This document shows positions 44,211-56,277 of a stretch of DNA of 64,000 nucleotides, one piece after another (position 1 is the stretch's first letter; every line of letters begins with the position of its first letter). The DNA comes from Chalciporus piperatus (lineage: Eukaryota > Basidiomycota > Agaricomycetes > Boletales > Boletaceae): the NCBI GenBank assembly GCA_038093975.1, contig JBBPTG010000094.1, positions 39,300 to 103,299 of the forward strand, written 5' to 3'. The notes beneath the pieces were generated by a model. The model had not been told where the DNA came from, did not search any database, and was given only the letters and a program-made list of their open reading frames with translations. Made by a program: the position numbers and the translations under genes.

Positions 44211-46830
44211 GTCGTCGAGCGAAAGACAAGCGGGATACCTAGGTGAGGCAAAGTGTAATTCACCCACAAATCACCTTTATAGCAACCTGAGGCAATGATG
44301 ACGATGCTGGCGTATGGTGTGAACCAAACTGTCACGCAGCCTCTCACCCGGCTGCCAGCAGTATTGGAGGCTTATTTTTGCGATCAGTCTTGGTGTGCCT
44401 AGAGTCAAATAGATCGCAGGTGATGATGGGAACTTGATTGAATGAGATGTGGGGTTAACGTGAGACCAGTCCTAATCTTATCTCGCTTGTGAGAGAGGGG
44501 TTAGAATGTGCCCCTGATGACGGAGCGGATGTAGTCGCATCAGGCCTGATCAGGCCCATACATAACTCAACATGTCGATCGCTCATACGCCAGATATGTG
44601 CCTGGAAGTATCAACAACAAGAGGTATCAACCTACCGAGTACGGCGTTCTAGTTTTGACCATGGTAGAAAATTGAACGGATATTATTTGTTGGCTGGCAG
44701 AAGCAAGCTCCGCAAGGCAAGATCCGGGCGAGGATTTGTCGGCGTCAAGACGTCACTCCCTGTTGGTTGAGGCCCAAAGAATGCAAACCTTGAGTATAAG
44801 AAGGTCCTGTACGGCAACTCGGAAAGAGAAACCTGTCCTGGCAGTCGAACAGCCTCGAGCGAGGTACAGCGATGGGACAGACGACTTGAGGTTGCCCTGT
44901 TCGCTGAGTAGGAGTATGCTCCTAGGTCGCCGTGATTTCAAGTTCCCGGTCTCAAGATGAAACCTTACATAAACGCCAACACCTTCAACTTGACTCAGGA
45001 ACTCAAACTCGACTGCCTGCTCAGCTCGCGTTCGCGTGTACGCCTTCTCAGCAATCCAAACGGGTATCAATCAAGATGCGTTATACTGCGGACCATACTG
45101 ATTAGTAAACTACACGAGCATGAGCACTGCCCATAGGCGATTTATCGGCTTCGTCGATCATGTAACGTTGGGGACTTGAAACCTGGCAGTGACGCATCGA
45201 AAACCACCATGCGCAGCCCAGTGCAGACCAACGCGAAGACACGAGGACAAGACGACGAAATGGAAACAGAACGTCGTAATGCCTCCCCCCAGCCTGTCCC
45301 GCGGTTACTCCCGTCGCCATGCACGCCACTGGCAGGGAGACCCATGACTACTCGACTTTCCCCTTTTTGCGTAGGACGTAGCGCTGATTTGGCGAACAAT
45401 AACGAGATACAGCAAGACTGCTGCGAATCGATGGCGGTGAGATCTGCCGATGAGTCGTGGGTGGAAACTGCACTGATTTGAGCTCATCAATCGGGTATGC
45501 TATCTATGTCGTGATCTTGGATTCATCTTAACTCCATAGGTGCTTTCATCGCACTCCGATCATGTAAAACTTTCTCGTCTTCATGCTGGGGAAGGAATAG
45601 ATCATTTTTCATTCATATATCCGCACTCTATTGCGGCGGGAGTAAAATGTCCGGATTAGTGTGTCCGTTTTGTTCGCATCACTACTTTAGTGGGGAGCGT
45701 ATCACTGGCTACATGGTACGTCGAGTTACATTCGCCAGGGATCTGGTTCTCGATGCAATATCCGGTTCTGATGATTTCCAAACTCCTCGGATCTAGGTCA
45801 AGATCATTAAATCGCCCACAATTACTCCCCCCCCCGCCACTCCGATCACTGCGTTGTGATTGACTGCCATGCACGTTCCAGGTAGGAAAATAGACCCCCA
45901 TTTTCTTGCGGACTTAGGTTGATTGGATGGTCCGGCATGCTGTGTCGATCGACCCTGTATTTGCTTCCTCGACGGGGTTGCACGACACTTCAGGGGGAAA
46001 GAAAGGCGGTTGACCCTCGGCGGTTGACCGGACCGCACAACAGCAACTTGATGGTTGGCCGATTTGAGGCCTATGGAGTTATAATTAAGTTCAGAATGAC
46101 GTATCGTCGGGACGGAAATGAGGTCCCCTGGGCTTTGAGGTTTGCCCCGTCCAACTCGCACCGAAAACACCCCAGATTTACCGATCGGTACATTTCTGAT
46201 GGGTGGACGAATGTCGACGGTCCGACAACACTATTTATGGCCGTGAGGCGAAACAGTGGCTCATCAGGGATGAGTTTCCATTGTCGACTTCTTATCGATC
46301 GTCACATAACTGGCTGCTTTTCTGTGGGGAAGTAACTTCGGGGTTAATATGCACCACGAATGACCAGCTTGTTTGACGAGGAGCAATCCCAGAGAGCTAT
46401 GCAGGTTGGACATAAAATGAAATCTTTCATCGTGCAAGTCAAGCTGATAGACATCGAGATTATTATCTTAATTAGTATCCGCCAGGGCTCTGCTTGTGAG
46501 GTGGTTTCGATCGATGACTCTAGATCTCGACCCGCGTATTCACGAGGGGATCCGGCTAATCTGCGACGAATTAGGAGAAGCGAATTATCAGGGTGCTGTG
46601 CCGTTAACCACTCACCAACCTAAACCTTCAGAGAGCGACCACACCGCACGACATTAGTGCTGCACCGTTTGCTCGGATGATCGCTCGTGCCCTTATAAAC
46701 CCTTTGAGTTCCTGGTTATGCAAAAGATAAACCCCCCTCAGCAGAATCAATCGATACTCAATGAACAACGCGCACCACGAAAACATTCCAGACTTACTGT
46801 ATACACCTTCCAATTTATATTGACGCCGTC
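44211..46830. other. Gene-free stretch of 2.6 kb
   Basis: No frame with family resemblance or convincing exon structure. Contains simple C-tract (ccccccccgcc, about 45,828) and short A/T-rich patches. No transposon protein, long terminal repeat or tandem array recognised. Confidence 0.4.
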
Positions 46831-47178
46831 ATGCTGATACATCTCAGGTCCGAGTTCCTGGCGCAACTGTTCGTCGAGGTCGCTGGCGAACCCTTGACAT
46901 GCAGTTGGATCACAGGACAAGGAATTTGTGGCGCAACCCTCTCCGCAGACCCAAAGGTCGCCCGCTTGCACTTCTGCATCGAGCACGACATCAGGGGCAA
47001 CGAGAAGGAGTTGGTCACTTGCCAGTGGGGCGACTGCCAAGCTCCGCCTATGCAGCGGGGCAGTTTGATTCGTCACGTTCTTGGCGTCCATTTAGAAATC
47101 TTGAGGTGGACGTGCCCCGATTGTGCGAGGACGTTCTCACGGAAGGATACTCCACATCAATGCCTTGGTATGTTATGA
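46831..47178 (+). CDS. Small C2H2-type zinc finger protein
   Basis: 115 residues with a run of Cys/His pairs. LTCSWITGQGICGATL with a later HFCIEH forms one finger, LVTCQWGDCQAPPMQRGSLI with RHVLGVH a second, and WTCPDCARTFSRKDTPHQC a degenerate third. The arrangement CxW(x)C...H...H is typical of small basidiomycete C2H2 regulators. It probably acts in the nucleus, but binding site and partners are unknown. A spliced 3' extension is possible because a donor-like GTATGTTATG follows the last finger. Confidence 0.65.
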   Translation: MLIHLRSEFLAQLFVEVAGEPLTCSWITGQGICGATLSADPKVARLHFCIEHDIRGNEKELVTCQWGDCQAPPMQRGSLIRHVLGVHLEILRWTCPDCARTFSRKDTPHQCLGML

Positions 47179-48284
47179 TGAGTAAGTCAGAACGTTCTTT
47201 TTGGGTGTGAACACCCTCACCTACACCATAGGTGATAGAAAAATGGCGTATATGGGACATGCTACACCCCATGAATTTGAATAAGCACCTGACCAAAATA
47301 GATATTAAGGCGGAAACTTGGAAAAAAGGATAACCAATGAATCCGCACTCCGTTATGCATGTACATTATATTTGATAACTGTGAAATAAGATAGTGACCG
47401 TGAGAACGTAGCGAAAGTACGTGCCATGCACTTTGTAGCTCCTCCGAGTCGGCCCATAGCGAGCGGCGAGCGCCGATGGATGAGTGTCGTAGTTTCCTTG
47501 TTGACTTTCAGTAAACTGATTAGATAACAGATGCGAGCGAGCTGCGCGCCATCGCTGCTGCCCCTCCAACAACAAGAATTGGAAAACAAAGAAGTGCGAA
47601 AAAGCGGCGATGGTCGGCCCGCTTCCGATGACAGCGAGCAAGGCCAGCATGATTGTTTGTCCATGTTATTTTCCAAAGCCTTTGCCCAAATACGGCTCTC
47701 CCTCCTTATCTGCTTGTTCGCGGAGTTGCTAGGAGCCTAGGACTACCTCTATCACAATAATACACAAAAGGATTCTTGCAGATATGGCAGCTGGCATGGT
47801 TGGTAGCTGTGGTGAATGCCGTTGCATGTTGCACGACGTCCAGGTTACCATCAAAGCCACACATCGTCATAGTGCGCATAACGTACTATTACAGCAAAGA
47901 CTCCTCACTCTAGACCGAAAAAATCAGGGCACGAACGTCAAAGTCTGAAGTCGGATCTTTCTTCGGTTATGGTTCGTCCCACGACGCCATGGGGCGTACA
48001 ATGAGGGGTTTCCCCGCTCGAATCGTGTCTTGAATATCAATCCCGCCCGAACGGTGACAACTGACCATATGTTTCCGGGCAACGCAGGGCGTTCGGGTGG
48101 CTAATACGGCAGCCAACGGCCCTCTCCCCGCCAGAAAATCATCATCTCCCACCTCTACAGCGATTGACCTGTCCAAATGCTTCTCATGGGTTCCAGCGGC
48201 ATGACGGCAATAATACAAACGTTCCACTTAAAGATGGGTATCGAGACGACAAACACAAGTGATCCTCGTAACAAAACGTAGGTT
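47179..48284. other. Intergenic with a possible small membrane ORF
   Basis: On the minus strand 47,366-47,650 a frame begins MLALLAVIGSGPTIAAFSHF and FVFQFLLLEGQQRW, hydrophobic enough for a membrane segment, but there is no homologue I know and no supporting splice structure. The rest shows nothing coding. Confidence 0.25.
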
Positions 48285-49634
48285 CTAAGACGTCGGGGTA
48301 GGGATAGCCGGAACACCTCTGACGACAAACCCGATGCGTCGAGCCCAATGAGAAACTGAACGAATGACCCGTTCAATCTTCTCTTCCTCCTTATCCACGA
48401 CTCGGGAACGGAGTTTCCAAGCGCTCAGACCGCGACGTAACTCATCGAATCGGGCGACCACTTGCTCCATGTTCGGTCGCTTGCTCGGATCGGTCTGCAC
48501 CATGTCGGCCACCAGGGGTTCAATGAACTCGAAGCCTTTCTTAGTCTGTCAGTTGCAGCGGCGAGTTAGTTGACGAGATCATATGGGGCGAGAGAAGCGG
48601 CTGACCAGGATAAAGTCTTTCCTGATTACATTCCCGATGTAGAAGACATCAGTTGGGAATGGATTGCACGGCTCATCCGAGTTCTGAAACTCTGGGACTT
48701 CCTTGTCACCGCCCCAAATCGGATACTCCTTAGGGTCGACATCACTGGGGTCATAACGGCGAGACAATCCAAAATCGATGAGATAATACTTCGGAGGTCG
48801 TTGAGTGCGGGTATGATGGTTTGCAAAACCACTATAATCCCTTTTAAGACGGGTTTCCAAGGGATGAAAAGAATTGGGATAGAGCTCCCTTGGATTGAGC
48901 ATGAGGTTCCTGCTCATGCAATCTCTGCAACATTCTCAACAAGTAAACTAAGCCATTGCCATTTGACGCACCGATGAGCGACATGATGTTTGTGCATGAA
49001 ATGAAGACCCTAGATGACGCTCAGAATACGGAAATAGATGCAGATAAATTTGAATGACCTCAAATAGTTGTTGGAAGCATTCTACCGCTTCCCCGAAAGT
49101 GTCGAATCGGGGATCGAAGTAAAGGCGGAGCATAGGCATCACAATGATGACGATATCCTGGTCGTCGGGGGAAAGAACGTCGTATAAGGGCACGCAATGA
49201 TTTCCTGGTTGAGTGGCGATAGTCTCAGAGGAGAAATATAGTCCAATATCAACTTCGAAGGGATGTCTGGATTTCTTGACCTTTTTCAGAGTCACATATT
49301 CGCCATCCGAAAGTCGAGTAGCGTCGATGATGTGACCAACCTCATATGTCGATATGTCAGGAAGACTGTGATTGAGGGTGAAATTCAGAGATAATACCTG
49401 TAGATTCCTGGAATCTTCATGTTCAAACCAGTCCTTTTTCGAGTGCGTCCAGGATGGAACCCACCCAGGAGAGTAGCGTGGACGCAGAAGATAGCCCCGA
49501 GTTTTCAACCATTCGAATTGATCTCGCCACCAGATTTCGTTGCGGTCCAGCTCTCCTGGAGAAAGCCGTTTAGTCGTGCCAAAAAGGGCGAGCTCCTTCT
49601 GAGCTCTCTCCTCGTCGGCACGCGTTTTTGTCAT
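48285..49634 (-). CDS. Protein kinase-like protein with HRDC loop
   Basis: Basidiomycete-type kinase-like protein of about 410 residues in four exons. The N-terminal part is LFGTTKRLSPGELDRNEIWW and LKTRGYLLRPRYSPGWVPSW. It then has IDATRLSDGEYVTLKKVKK (ATP lysine) and IVIIVMPMLRLYFDPRFDTF. The catalytic loop is GLHFMHKHHVAHRDCMSRNL, where Cys follows HRD. Next are KYYLIDFGLSRRYDPSDVDP and GGDKEVPEFQNSDEPCNPFP. The last exon is LVADMVQTDPSKRPNMEQVV and ends GVPAIPTPTS. HRD, DFG and the lysine are kept, so it may be active; the family's role is not established. Not closely related to the two TKL-like kinases at 4.5 and 9.7 kb. Confidence 0.75.
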
Positions 49635-50088
49635 GGATAGTCAACCCGAAATCGTCCAACAAGAATCCAGTGACAATGACATGCTGTGGATACGCGGAAA
49701 CAAGCATGGACAAATATGGACCCACGATAGTCGCGGAATTCTAAACCAGGATTTCGTAGAAGTAAACATTTGAACTTAGAATAATTCCCCTTGAACCTTG
49801 AACAGGCCGATCTCCTGTATACCAGAACTTGTAAACAGACGGCCCGAATCTGATACCCTATCATAATAGCGAACGATGGACAAAGAGTCGTCGCGAAGTC
49901 TGTCGCTCTCAGTATCAATTCCCGGCCAACATGCCTAGGCGCTGACACGCATTTTCGCAAGATCAGAATTAACGGAATGTGACAGGACGGATCCGATTCG
50001 AAACGCCTGGTTGCGGCGTATTTAGGTGGAGGATGTTGTTCCCAAATTAAGCCGTATTCCCCCCCTCCTCCTCCACAACCAACAATTC
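49635..50088. other. Divergent intergenic region
   Basis: About 450 bases between the leftward kinase and the rightward hypothetical gene; ends in a pyrimidine-rich run (cccccctcctcctcc) just before the start. No gene seen. Confidence 0.4.
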
Positions 50089-51156
50089 ATGAACACCACC
50101 TCAACCCGTAAGACGGTGGTCGTTCCAATTGACCTCGGCGCAGCATCCAACTACAATCGCGATATTTTCCCTCTTTCATCGTACCACAAAAGAGACAAGC
50201 TCGGCAAAGCACAATTTTTACTCGATGCGACCTTGGATGAAATGCTCAAAATCGTGTCGATGGGCAGCGATCTCACTGAGCCAGGGGACGATGTCGGTGC
50301 GACCGCTAAATCCAGATATGATCTGTCAGTCTAGATCCCCTTGGTCTCGTTGGTAGTTTGACCAACGTTCTCACAGGCTCAAGTCACAGCAGAAGAAACT
50401 ACAGGAGCGTAGTACGAAAAATAAAGGTCCACTTGAAACATTGAACATCTTCAAGACTGTGAGCGACTATCGGGCGGTCACATTATTCCTCGACGCTGCA
50501 AAAGCTCTATATCAAGAAACTAGGGTAGGAACACCGTCACGTTTGAGATATATATGGAGTCCGACGTTTTACTGCCTTCAGAGCATGTCTGAGGAAATGC
50601 GGAGAATGATAAACAGGCAACTGTTGTCCGCAGTTCCACAAGCAGATGTACAACCTGCTGGTGGTGGGTCCCGTTTCGTTACATTGGTCGTGACTAAACT
50701 GTTTCCATCTAGATGATGTGCCCGCCGATGCAACCATCGCTGGCTTGGCAGTTACACTGGATGGTCCGCTAGACGACGCATCAGAAAGATCCATCCTGGA
50801 TGCGATGAACACGCTAAACTCACTCACCAACCCCTTCGCGGATAATCCTTTCACTGACCCGGTCAGATCAGGTGCGAACAATCTCACCTCTAATTTGTTG
50901 ACAGGTTGCTTACTTTAAGTACATAGTCGTCGAAAGCGTTCTCCGTGACTGGGATGCATCCACCGCGGCCTCAGGTCCTTCAGTAACACATGATGAGGCT
51001 TCCGATGCTGCGTCACATGCATCCGAGTCCTCGCCATCCAGCCCAGGAAACGTCAACTTATATATCTTTCAAAATTCTATTATATCACCTAATTCTACTG
51101 TCAGCAGAGCGACGCTCAACCAAGGCGGTTCGCGAAACCGCGGCAGTACATTATGA
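50089..51156 (+). CDS. Hypothetical multi-exon protein
   Basis: I do not recognise this gene. Exons I can join: MNTTSTRKTVVVPIDLGAAS to KSRYDL; LKSQQKKLQERSTKNKG and LETLNIFKTVSDYRAVTLFL to ALYQETR; SMSEEMRRMINRQLLSAVPQ; and DVPADATIAGLAVTLDGPL with DASERSILDAMNTLNSLTNP. The last is VVESVLRDWDASTAASGPSV and a Ser/Asn-rich tail ending RNRGSTL at the TGA 51,154-51,156. Charged, helical first half and Ser/Ala/Asp-rich second half; no signal peptide or membrane segment. An ATG at 50,026 is an alternative start. Donor and acceptor sites are all GT-AG with short introns, which supports a real gene. Confidence 0.5.
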
Positions 51157-51578
51157 CCGGGTCATGACTTGAAACCAAGTTTCAAGTTGTATTGTCTGTC
51201 GCTTACATAGAGGCAGTAGATCGAGCGAGGATTCTTTGTACCAACAACTTTGTAGCTAGGCCGTACAACTGTAACATCGGAACCATGTAGTCAAAGCCCA
51301 CTCTATTTTCTTGGTGTGTCTACCTTTAGTTCCAGGCACTGCCAACAAGATACTTCTTTTCAGAGGCGCGCATCGCCAGTGCGCCACTCCTGATCGATTG
51401 ATCCCATGGCCACACAGTGAGTGAGCCAAACCTAGTACTATATTAGTATTAGCATCCCCACAAGTGAGACCCTGTTATTGTGCCTTGTAGTACTCGTATC
51501 GCATTTTCCGCAGAACTCTACGACAGACTAGCTAGTTAGTTCTGATCTAGGAAGTATAGAAAGAACAAAAAATTAAAC
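51157..51578. other. Intergenic
   Basis: No coding signal. Contains two close copies of gaaaccaagtttcaagtt-like sequence and A/T-rich stretches only. Confidence 0.35.
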
Positions 51579-51657
51579 ACTGCCCGGCGGATTCGAACCA
51601 TGGCATCAAGGCTTGTATTAGTCATCAAACGGTGTCCTCCCACTACACCAAGGCACC
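51579..51657 (-). tRNA. tRNA-like sequence, possibly a degenerate tRNA
   Basis: On the minus strand there is a good A box (TTGGTGTAGTGGG) and a perfect B box (GGTTCGAATCC, complement of 51,589-51,599), spaced as in a tRNA gene. A D stem GTGT/ACAC and an anticodon stem GTTTG/CAAGC can be drawn. But the anticodon loop is 10 bases, only three T-stem pairs form, and the acceptor stem GGTGCCT/GGGCAGT has a G-G mismatch and two wobbles. I cannot assign an anticodon. It may be a tRNA pseudogene or a tRNA-derived element. Confidence 0.4.
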
Positions 51658-51762
51658 ATAACAATTTCACTGCTCATATCTCATCCTGAACATTCCTCAA
51701 CAAAACCTCGAACACTTTTGACTATCCACAACTGAAACCGTCCCCGAACGACGCACTCCACG

Positions 51763-53499
51763 ATGGCCACAGCAGCCAACGACCCTCTCCTCGCCCTCCG
51801 ACAAGCCATCACATCCAAAACGACCATCTCCTACCTCAACACCGACGAACCCGTTCAAACCCTTCCCGCAGCGACCCACATCTCCCTCGGACCTTCACTC
51901 TCCCTCCCAAAATCGTCCCCGACACGGTACAAGAAACCAGGCATATCCTCACCATCCTCGCCAGCCGATTTTTACACCCTCGAGGCGATCTATCTCGCAT
52001 GGCTCGACAGAGATGCACCGGGTGCAGAGTATATGAAGCATGCCAGAGAGAACGGGCTTGCGGTTGGATTCGTGAGTGTGACGGAGAGGAAGAACGTCGT
52101 GGAATGGTTGGAAGGGAAGGTGGCAGATTTGGAGAGGATAAAACCGTTGGTCAGTGGTGAGTGTTGCGGTTCGTGCTCTGTAAGCGTCCGGACTCTTGGA
52201 GTTCATCACTTTTGTTGGGCTCGTGACAGAGTCGACGACACCGCCCGGTACGCCGCCACGTCATGCAGGTGTAGCACTCCCTGCGCCTTCGACGACGCCC
52301 AAACATGCTACGCGTACAGCCGACTCGACGATTTCGCCTAGCAAACGACGCTACGTCGCCGACGCGCAGGATATCGAGGTGGTCAAGCGGATAAAACAGG
52401 GCGAGGTAGAGCTACGAGATAGAAACACCGTCCTTAGGGGGACTAAACCCAACGTACGCAATCTTTTTTGGTGTCAGTCTCCATCACACTGACGCTCCGA
52501 ACCCTTCTCCCCGACTAGAATTTCTCTGCGCTCCATACCAGCTTTACCGACAAGTTGAAGAAGCTCCGGGACGTCAAACCGGGGTCTGCACCAACTCCAG
52601 CTCCCTCTTCAGGACCACCCATGCAAGCGCGCAAAGCCAGTACGTCCCGCATAATTTCCCCTCACGGCTGATTGCATATCCCTGACTTGATGATCAGAGA
52701 ACATGTTTCCAATCATTATGATATCCTCGTCCCCAACAGCGCTAGTGACGATGTACAACGTCAAACGTTTCTTGCAAGAAGCCGTGTAAGTTTCTCTCCT
52801 CTCACTTCTTCGTTCGCGGAAAAAAAAAAAGGGGGGGGGGGGGGAATATGCTACTCAATACTCACGCGATTGCAGCTTCGAACCTTCGACCACCGCCCGC
52901 GAACGAGCAGCAGTGGCAGGAAACCCCCGCGCCGAAGACCTCCTCCACATCGACCGTCGACGAGACCCCCCAACAGCCTCTACCGCCTCTTCCTCCTCGT
53001 TCTCCTCCCAAGGTTCCGTCCAGCGGTACTTTGTCATCGATAGCACCGATGCGCTTCAAAAGTTTGGCGCAGACGCATGGGAGCGGGTCGTATGTGTGAT
53101 GACCACCGGGCAAGCGTGGCAGTTTAGACCGTACAAGTGGAACGAACCGCGGACGTTGTTTCATCACGGTGCGTTGCATCGGGGAGGGGGTACGTGTGCG
53201 TACGGATGCTGATATTCACTTTTTGGTTTTCGGCATGCATAGTGAAAGGGATATACTTCACGTGGGTCAACGATCCTCCAAACGCAAAGATCAAGGACTG
53301 GAATGTCACAGAGCTCAAGGTGCGCGTTTCGACAATCTTTAGTGCCTTCCTCCTAACGATCGCTTATTCGTGCAACCAACTCGTTCGTGTCCAGATCGAC
53401 CCTCACAGGAGACACGTCGACAAGTCTGTTGTTGCCCATTTCTGGAAGCTCATCGACGATTGGACGCTCGCCAACAAACCATGGTTGCTCAAGTCGTGA
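51763..53499 (+). CDS. CDC73: CDC73 / parafibromin, Paf1 complex subunit
   Basis: Nuclear subunit of the Paf1 complex that rides with RNA polymerase II and promotes histone H2B ubiquitination and H3K4/K36 methylation. The N-terminal part is MATAANDPLLALRQAITSKT, TISYLNTDEPVQTLPAATHI, ADFYTLEAIYLAWLDRD and VGFVSVTERKNVVEWLEGK. A Pro/Thr-rich linker, KRRYVADAQDIEVVKRIKQG and NTVLRGTKPN / NFSALHTSF follow. The conserved C-terminal Ras-like domain is NMFPIIMISSSPTALVTMYN, VKRFLQEAV, DAWERVVCVMTTGQAWQFRP, VKGIYFTWVNDPPNAKIKDW and HFWKLIDDWTLANKPWLLKS. It has about eight exons and roughly 420-440 residues. One intron carries an A11-G14 tract. Frame is intact in all joined exons. Confidence 0.92.
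52820..52844 (+). repeat. A11-G14 homopurine tract inside a CDC73 intron
   Basis: Eleven A followed directly by fourteen G, about 35 bases ahead of a likely acceptor (gcgattgcag). G14 could form a quadruplex in the nascent RNA. Tract lengths in such runs are error-prone in sequencing. Confidence 0.85.
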
Positions 53500-53851
53500 A
53501 CCCAACGGGCGCGCGCGAGTTGGCGGTCGACGTGTGTGTGCATGACGTAGTTGCACAGCCCTACTCGTTGTACTTAGTTTTGGAACCTTGTGTTTTTTGA
53601 CCGGGACGGTCGCTTTGATCGATCTTGGATGTAATTACTGGCCGTGCGGGCTTCTCGAATGAGTGGAGGCCACATCATTTCGTTTGATCATGCGTATGTC
53701 TCGATGACCTCGTGCATCTACAGGAATCAAGAACGGACGAGTAAAACCATGTCGTCCATAGATAAAAAAAAAAAAGACCACATGCGTGTCCCAAGTAGAC
53801 GTAAAACCACCATCACCATAAATTTATTCGGATCTGGGATGGACGTGGAAT

Positions 53852-56277
53852 TCATCCAGCGATACCGAGACCGGCGAGCTCGTTCCGAATGTCCTCTTCA
53901 CCCTCCATCTTCTTCAACTGCGTGGCTTCGAGACGTTCGCCCCTCTTCGCCTTGTCCTTGAGCTCCTCGATCGCTTTTATCTAAGAGACGACCACGGGAC
54001 CAGTCAGTGCGCGTTGTCATGTGATTCAAAAAAAGACGAGTTGGGATCCTCACCTTCTTGTTCAAATTCCGTACCCTCTTCGCGATCGGATCGAGTTGGT
54101 CCGCGCCGGGCGTAGGAGGAACGGACGTCTGCGCCGAGTCCGCCACATCCTCGGCCCCAGCCCCAGCCCCATCCCCGGCCCCGGCCCCACTCGCACCATT
54201 CATCCCATTCGTCTGAATATCCAACGACGGTCTCACAGACTCCCCACCACTAGGCGTGACAGCCCCCGATCCCTCCTTGTCACCCTTCTTCTTCTCCTTC
54301 TTCTTCCGCTTCTTGTCCTGACCTTGTCCACCGGCACCAGCACCAGCACCAGCACCAGCACTGGCGCCTGGACCACCATCGGCAGGCGTCGACGTCCGAG
54401 ATGCGGCACCCGGAACCTGTCTCCGTCCAGAATGGCCATTTTGATGGACCCCATTGGCGGCGGAGGCACTCCCGGGAGGGTTTGGATTCCTGTTATATCC
54501 CCTCGTAGGCGTCGCCGTACCGCTCCCTGGAGCACTCCCCGTACGCGTGCGCGGTGTCCCACCCTCGTCCTCGCGTTTGAAAATGGCTGGTGTCGCCAAT
54601 CCACGGGCACCAGGAGGTCGGTAGGCACCTGCAGGTTTGCTAGCGATCGGTTTCGATGTGAGCGCGTGAGCGAGGACGCTGGGGGCGGGTTGAGGTGCGG
54701 GAGGGATAGCTTGTCCAAAGGGAGGCGCTTGATCGACGGGCGTAGGTCTCCAGCTGGCTTGATAGAGTTCTTCGATGGCTTGGACATGTACGAGGGGACC
54801 GGTAGCATGCCAGATCTTGATGCCGTTGTCGACGCGAAGTCGGGGAGAGAGCGTCCCTGTGAGGAGGAAACGCCCGTCCGGGGACCAGGAGCAGTAGGAC
54901 GTATTGGGAGCGTCGATCGTAGTCATCTTGTTGAGCGTGCGCCGATCGAACACGTCAATCTTTCCTGCAAGGTTACCGAAACCGGCAAGGAAGAGAAGGC
55001 GACTCTGGGGATTGAACGAGATGGTGTTGTGGGGTGCCGAACCAAAGTCGTGGAGCGTGCGGACACGCTGGTCAAATAGCATAGTCTTGGCAGGCATATC
55101 TAATCAGAAAGAACTGAGCAGACAATTTGAACATGGCAGGAATGAACTCACAGCCGTAAACCACTCCAAACTCTTTGCTGTTTGGGCTCCAGGCAACATC
55201 GTGAATGGGTCCCTCCTTGTCGAGGGTGACACGGATATCAAAGTTGCCAGCTGCACTAAGAAGATACATGGACGTCTCTCCGTAGTAACTCATATTAGAG
55301 TTGTCGACCTCAGTCTGGGTGACGACCAATGCTTGGGTTCCGAGATCATTCCACTTGATCTGGGCACGATCAGCCTTGTAGAAGGTCTTTGAGCAGCTTG
55401 GGACCCCAGTGAGTGGGAGAAGGCCGTAGATCTTGATGCTGGCGGGAGCACCCTGTTGCAAACCATCGATGAGATGAGCGTCGACACCAAACTGTTGGAT
55501 CCACCAACCTTTTTCTCCCCAACAAAAACCGCGATGGATGGATTCAACCCGGGACTAACGGATACCATCGAAGCGCCTTCGACTTTCAGTTTGTCGACGA
55601 CACCTTTGCCCCACTCGGCAGGACGGAAGACCTGCACCTCCTGGGAGATGAGGCGAATGGCATGTGACTCTGAAACGGTATACTGGATATCCCAGCCCTC
55701 TTGAGATTTTTGGGTGAAGGCGATCAATTCTTCGCCGGTGGAGACGGAGAAGATTCGGAGGTTTTTGTGCTGTGCGCCGTCCTCGAGCTTGACTGAGGAG
55801 CGGGAAATGAAATCGATTATCGGGTGATGAGATGAGATTGCACGAGGCTGAGACATGGTGTGTTTGTACGTACCAGGGCGTTCCCAGGTGGAGAGGTAGG
55901 TTCCTCTGGGGGAGAACTGAAGCTCGATGATGTTTGGGATACTGAGTTCTTGCAATAGCTTTGCACCCTCGGCCTGGAATATTCTAACACTGAAATATAA
56001 AGGATTAGATTTGAAGAGGATCACCAGAGAAGACACGAGGCATACACGGTTGGAAGTGCATACGCGAACATCCTTCCATCGTTACTGTAGTGGTAGGTAC
56101 GAGCTGGGACATCAGGACCGACGAAGCCAGGGACTGGGACATAGTCGGGAGTGCCACCAACGAGACCGAGGCTCTTTTGAGCGCGGACTAGCGGGAAAAG
56201 ATGGTTAGATGAGTGTTCGATCTTGCGAGTTAAACATCGAGCTTACACGCGTATTGCTGGGAGAACTGGGACGCCAT
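53852..56277 (-). CDS. Translation initiation factor eIF2A
   Basis: Cytosolic eIF2A, a WD40 beta-propeller protein implicated in alternative, eIF2-independent initiation. Exon 1 MASQFSQQYA joins to VRAQKSLGLVGGTPDYVPVP and RTYHYSNDGRMFAYALPT. Blades follow: VRIFQAEGAKLLQELSIPN, IIELQFSPRGTYLSTWERP, QKSQEGWDIQYTVSESHAIR and VQVFRPAEWGKGVVDKL. These are followed by PIHDVAWSPNSKEFGVVYG, TISFNPQSRLLFLAGFGNLA and TSYCSWSPDGRFLLTGTLSP. After the propeller comes a long disordered part with PPGARG, Ala-Gly repeats and a Lys-rich block KKRKKKEKKKGDKEG. The conserved C-terminal helix is LNKK / IKAIEELKDKAKRGERLEA and TQLKKMEGEEDI. The stop is at 53,852-53,854. The Ala-Gly run is coded by a (ccagca)n-type microsatellite near 54,330-54,366. 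Confidence 0.92.

Noticed and set aside
44211..46830. Search for a transposon or retroelement in the 2.6 kb gene-free stretch
   Set aside because: No reverse transcriptase, integrase or transposase motif (such as YxDD or DDE spacing), no long terminal repeats and no target-site duplication found by eye.
54021..55079. Long plus-strand frame of 352 codons
   Set aside because: It lies antisense to the GC-rich part of eIF2A, is full of Arg/Ser/Thr repeats and has no family resemblance; eIF2A on the other strand is unmistakable.
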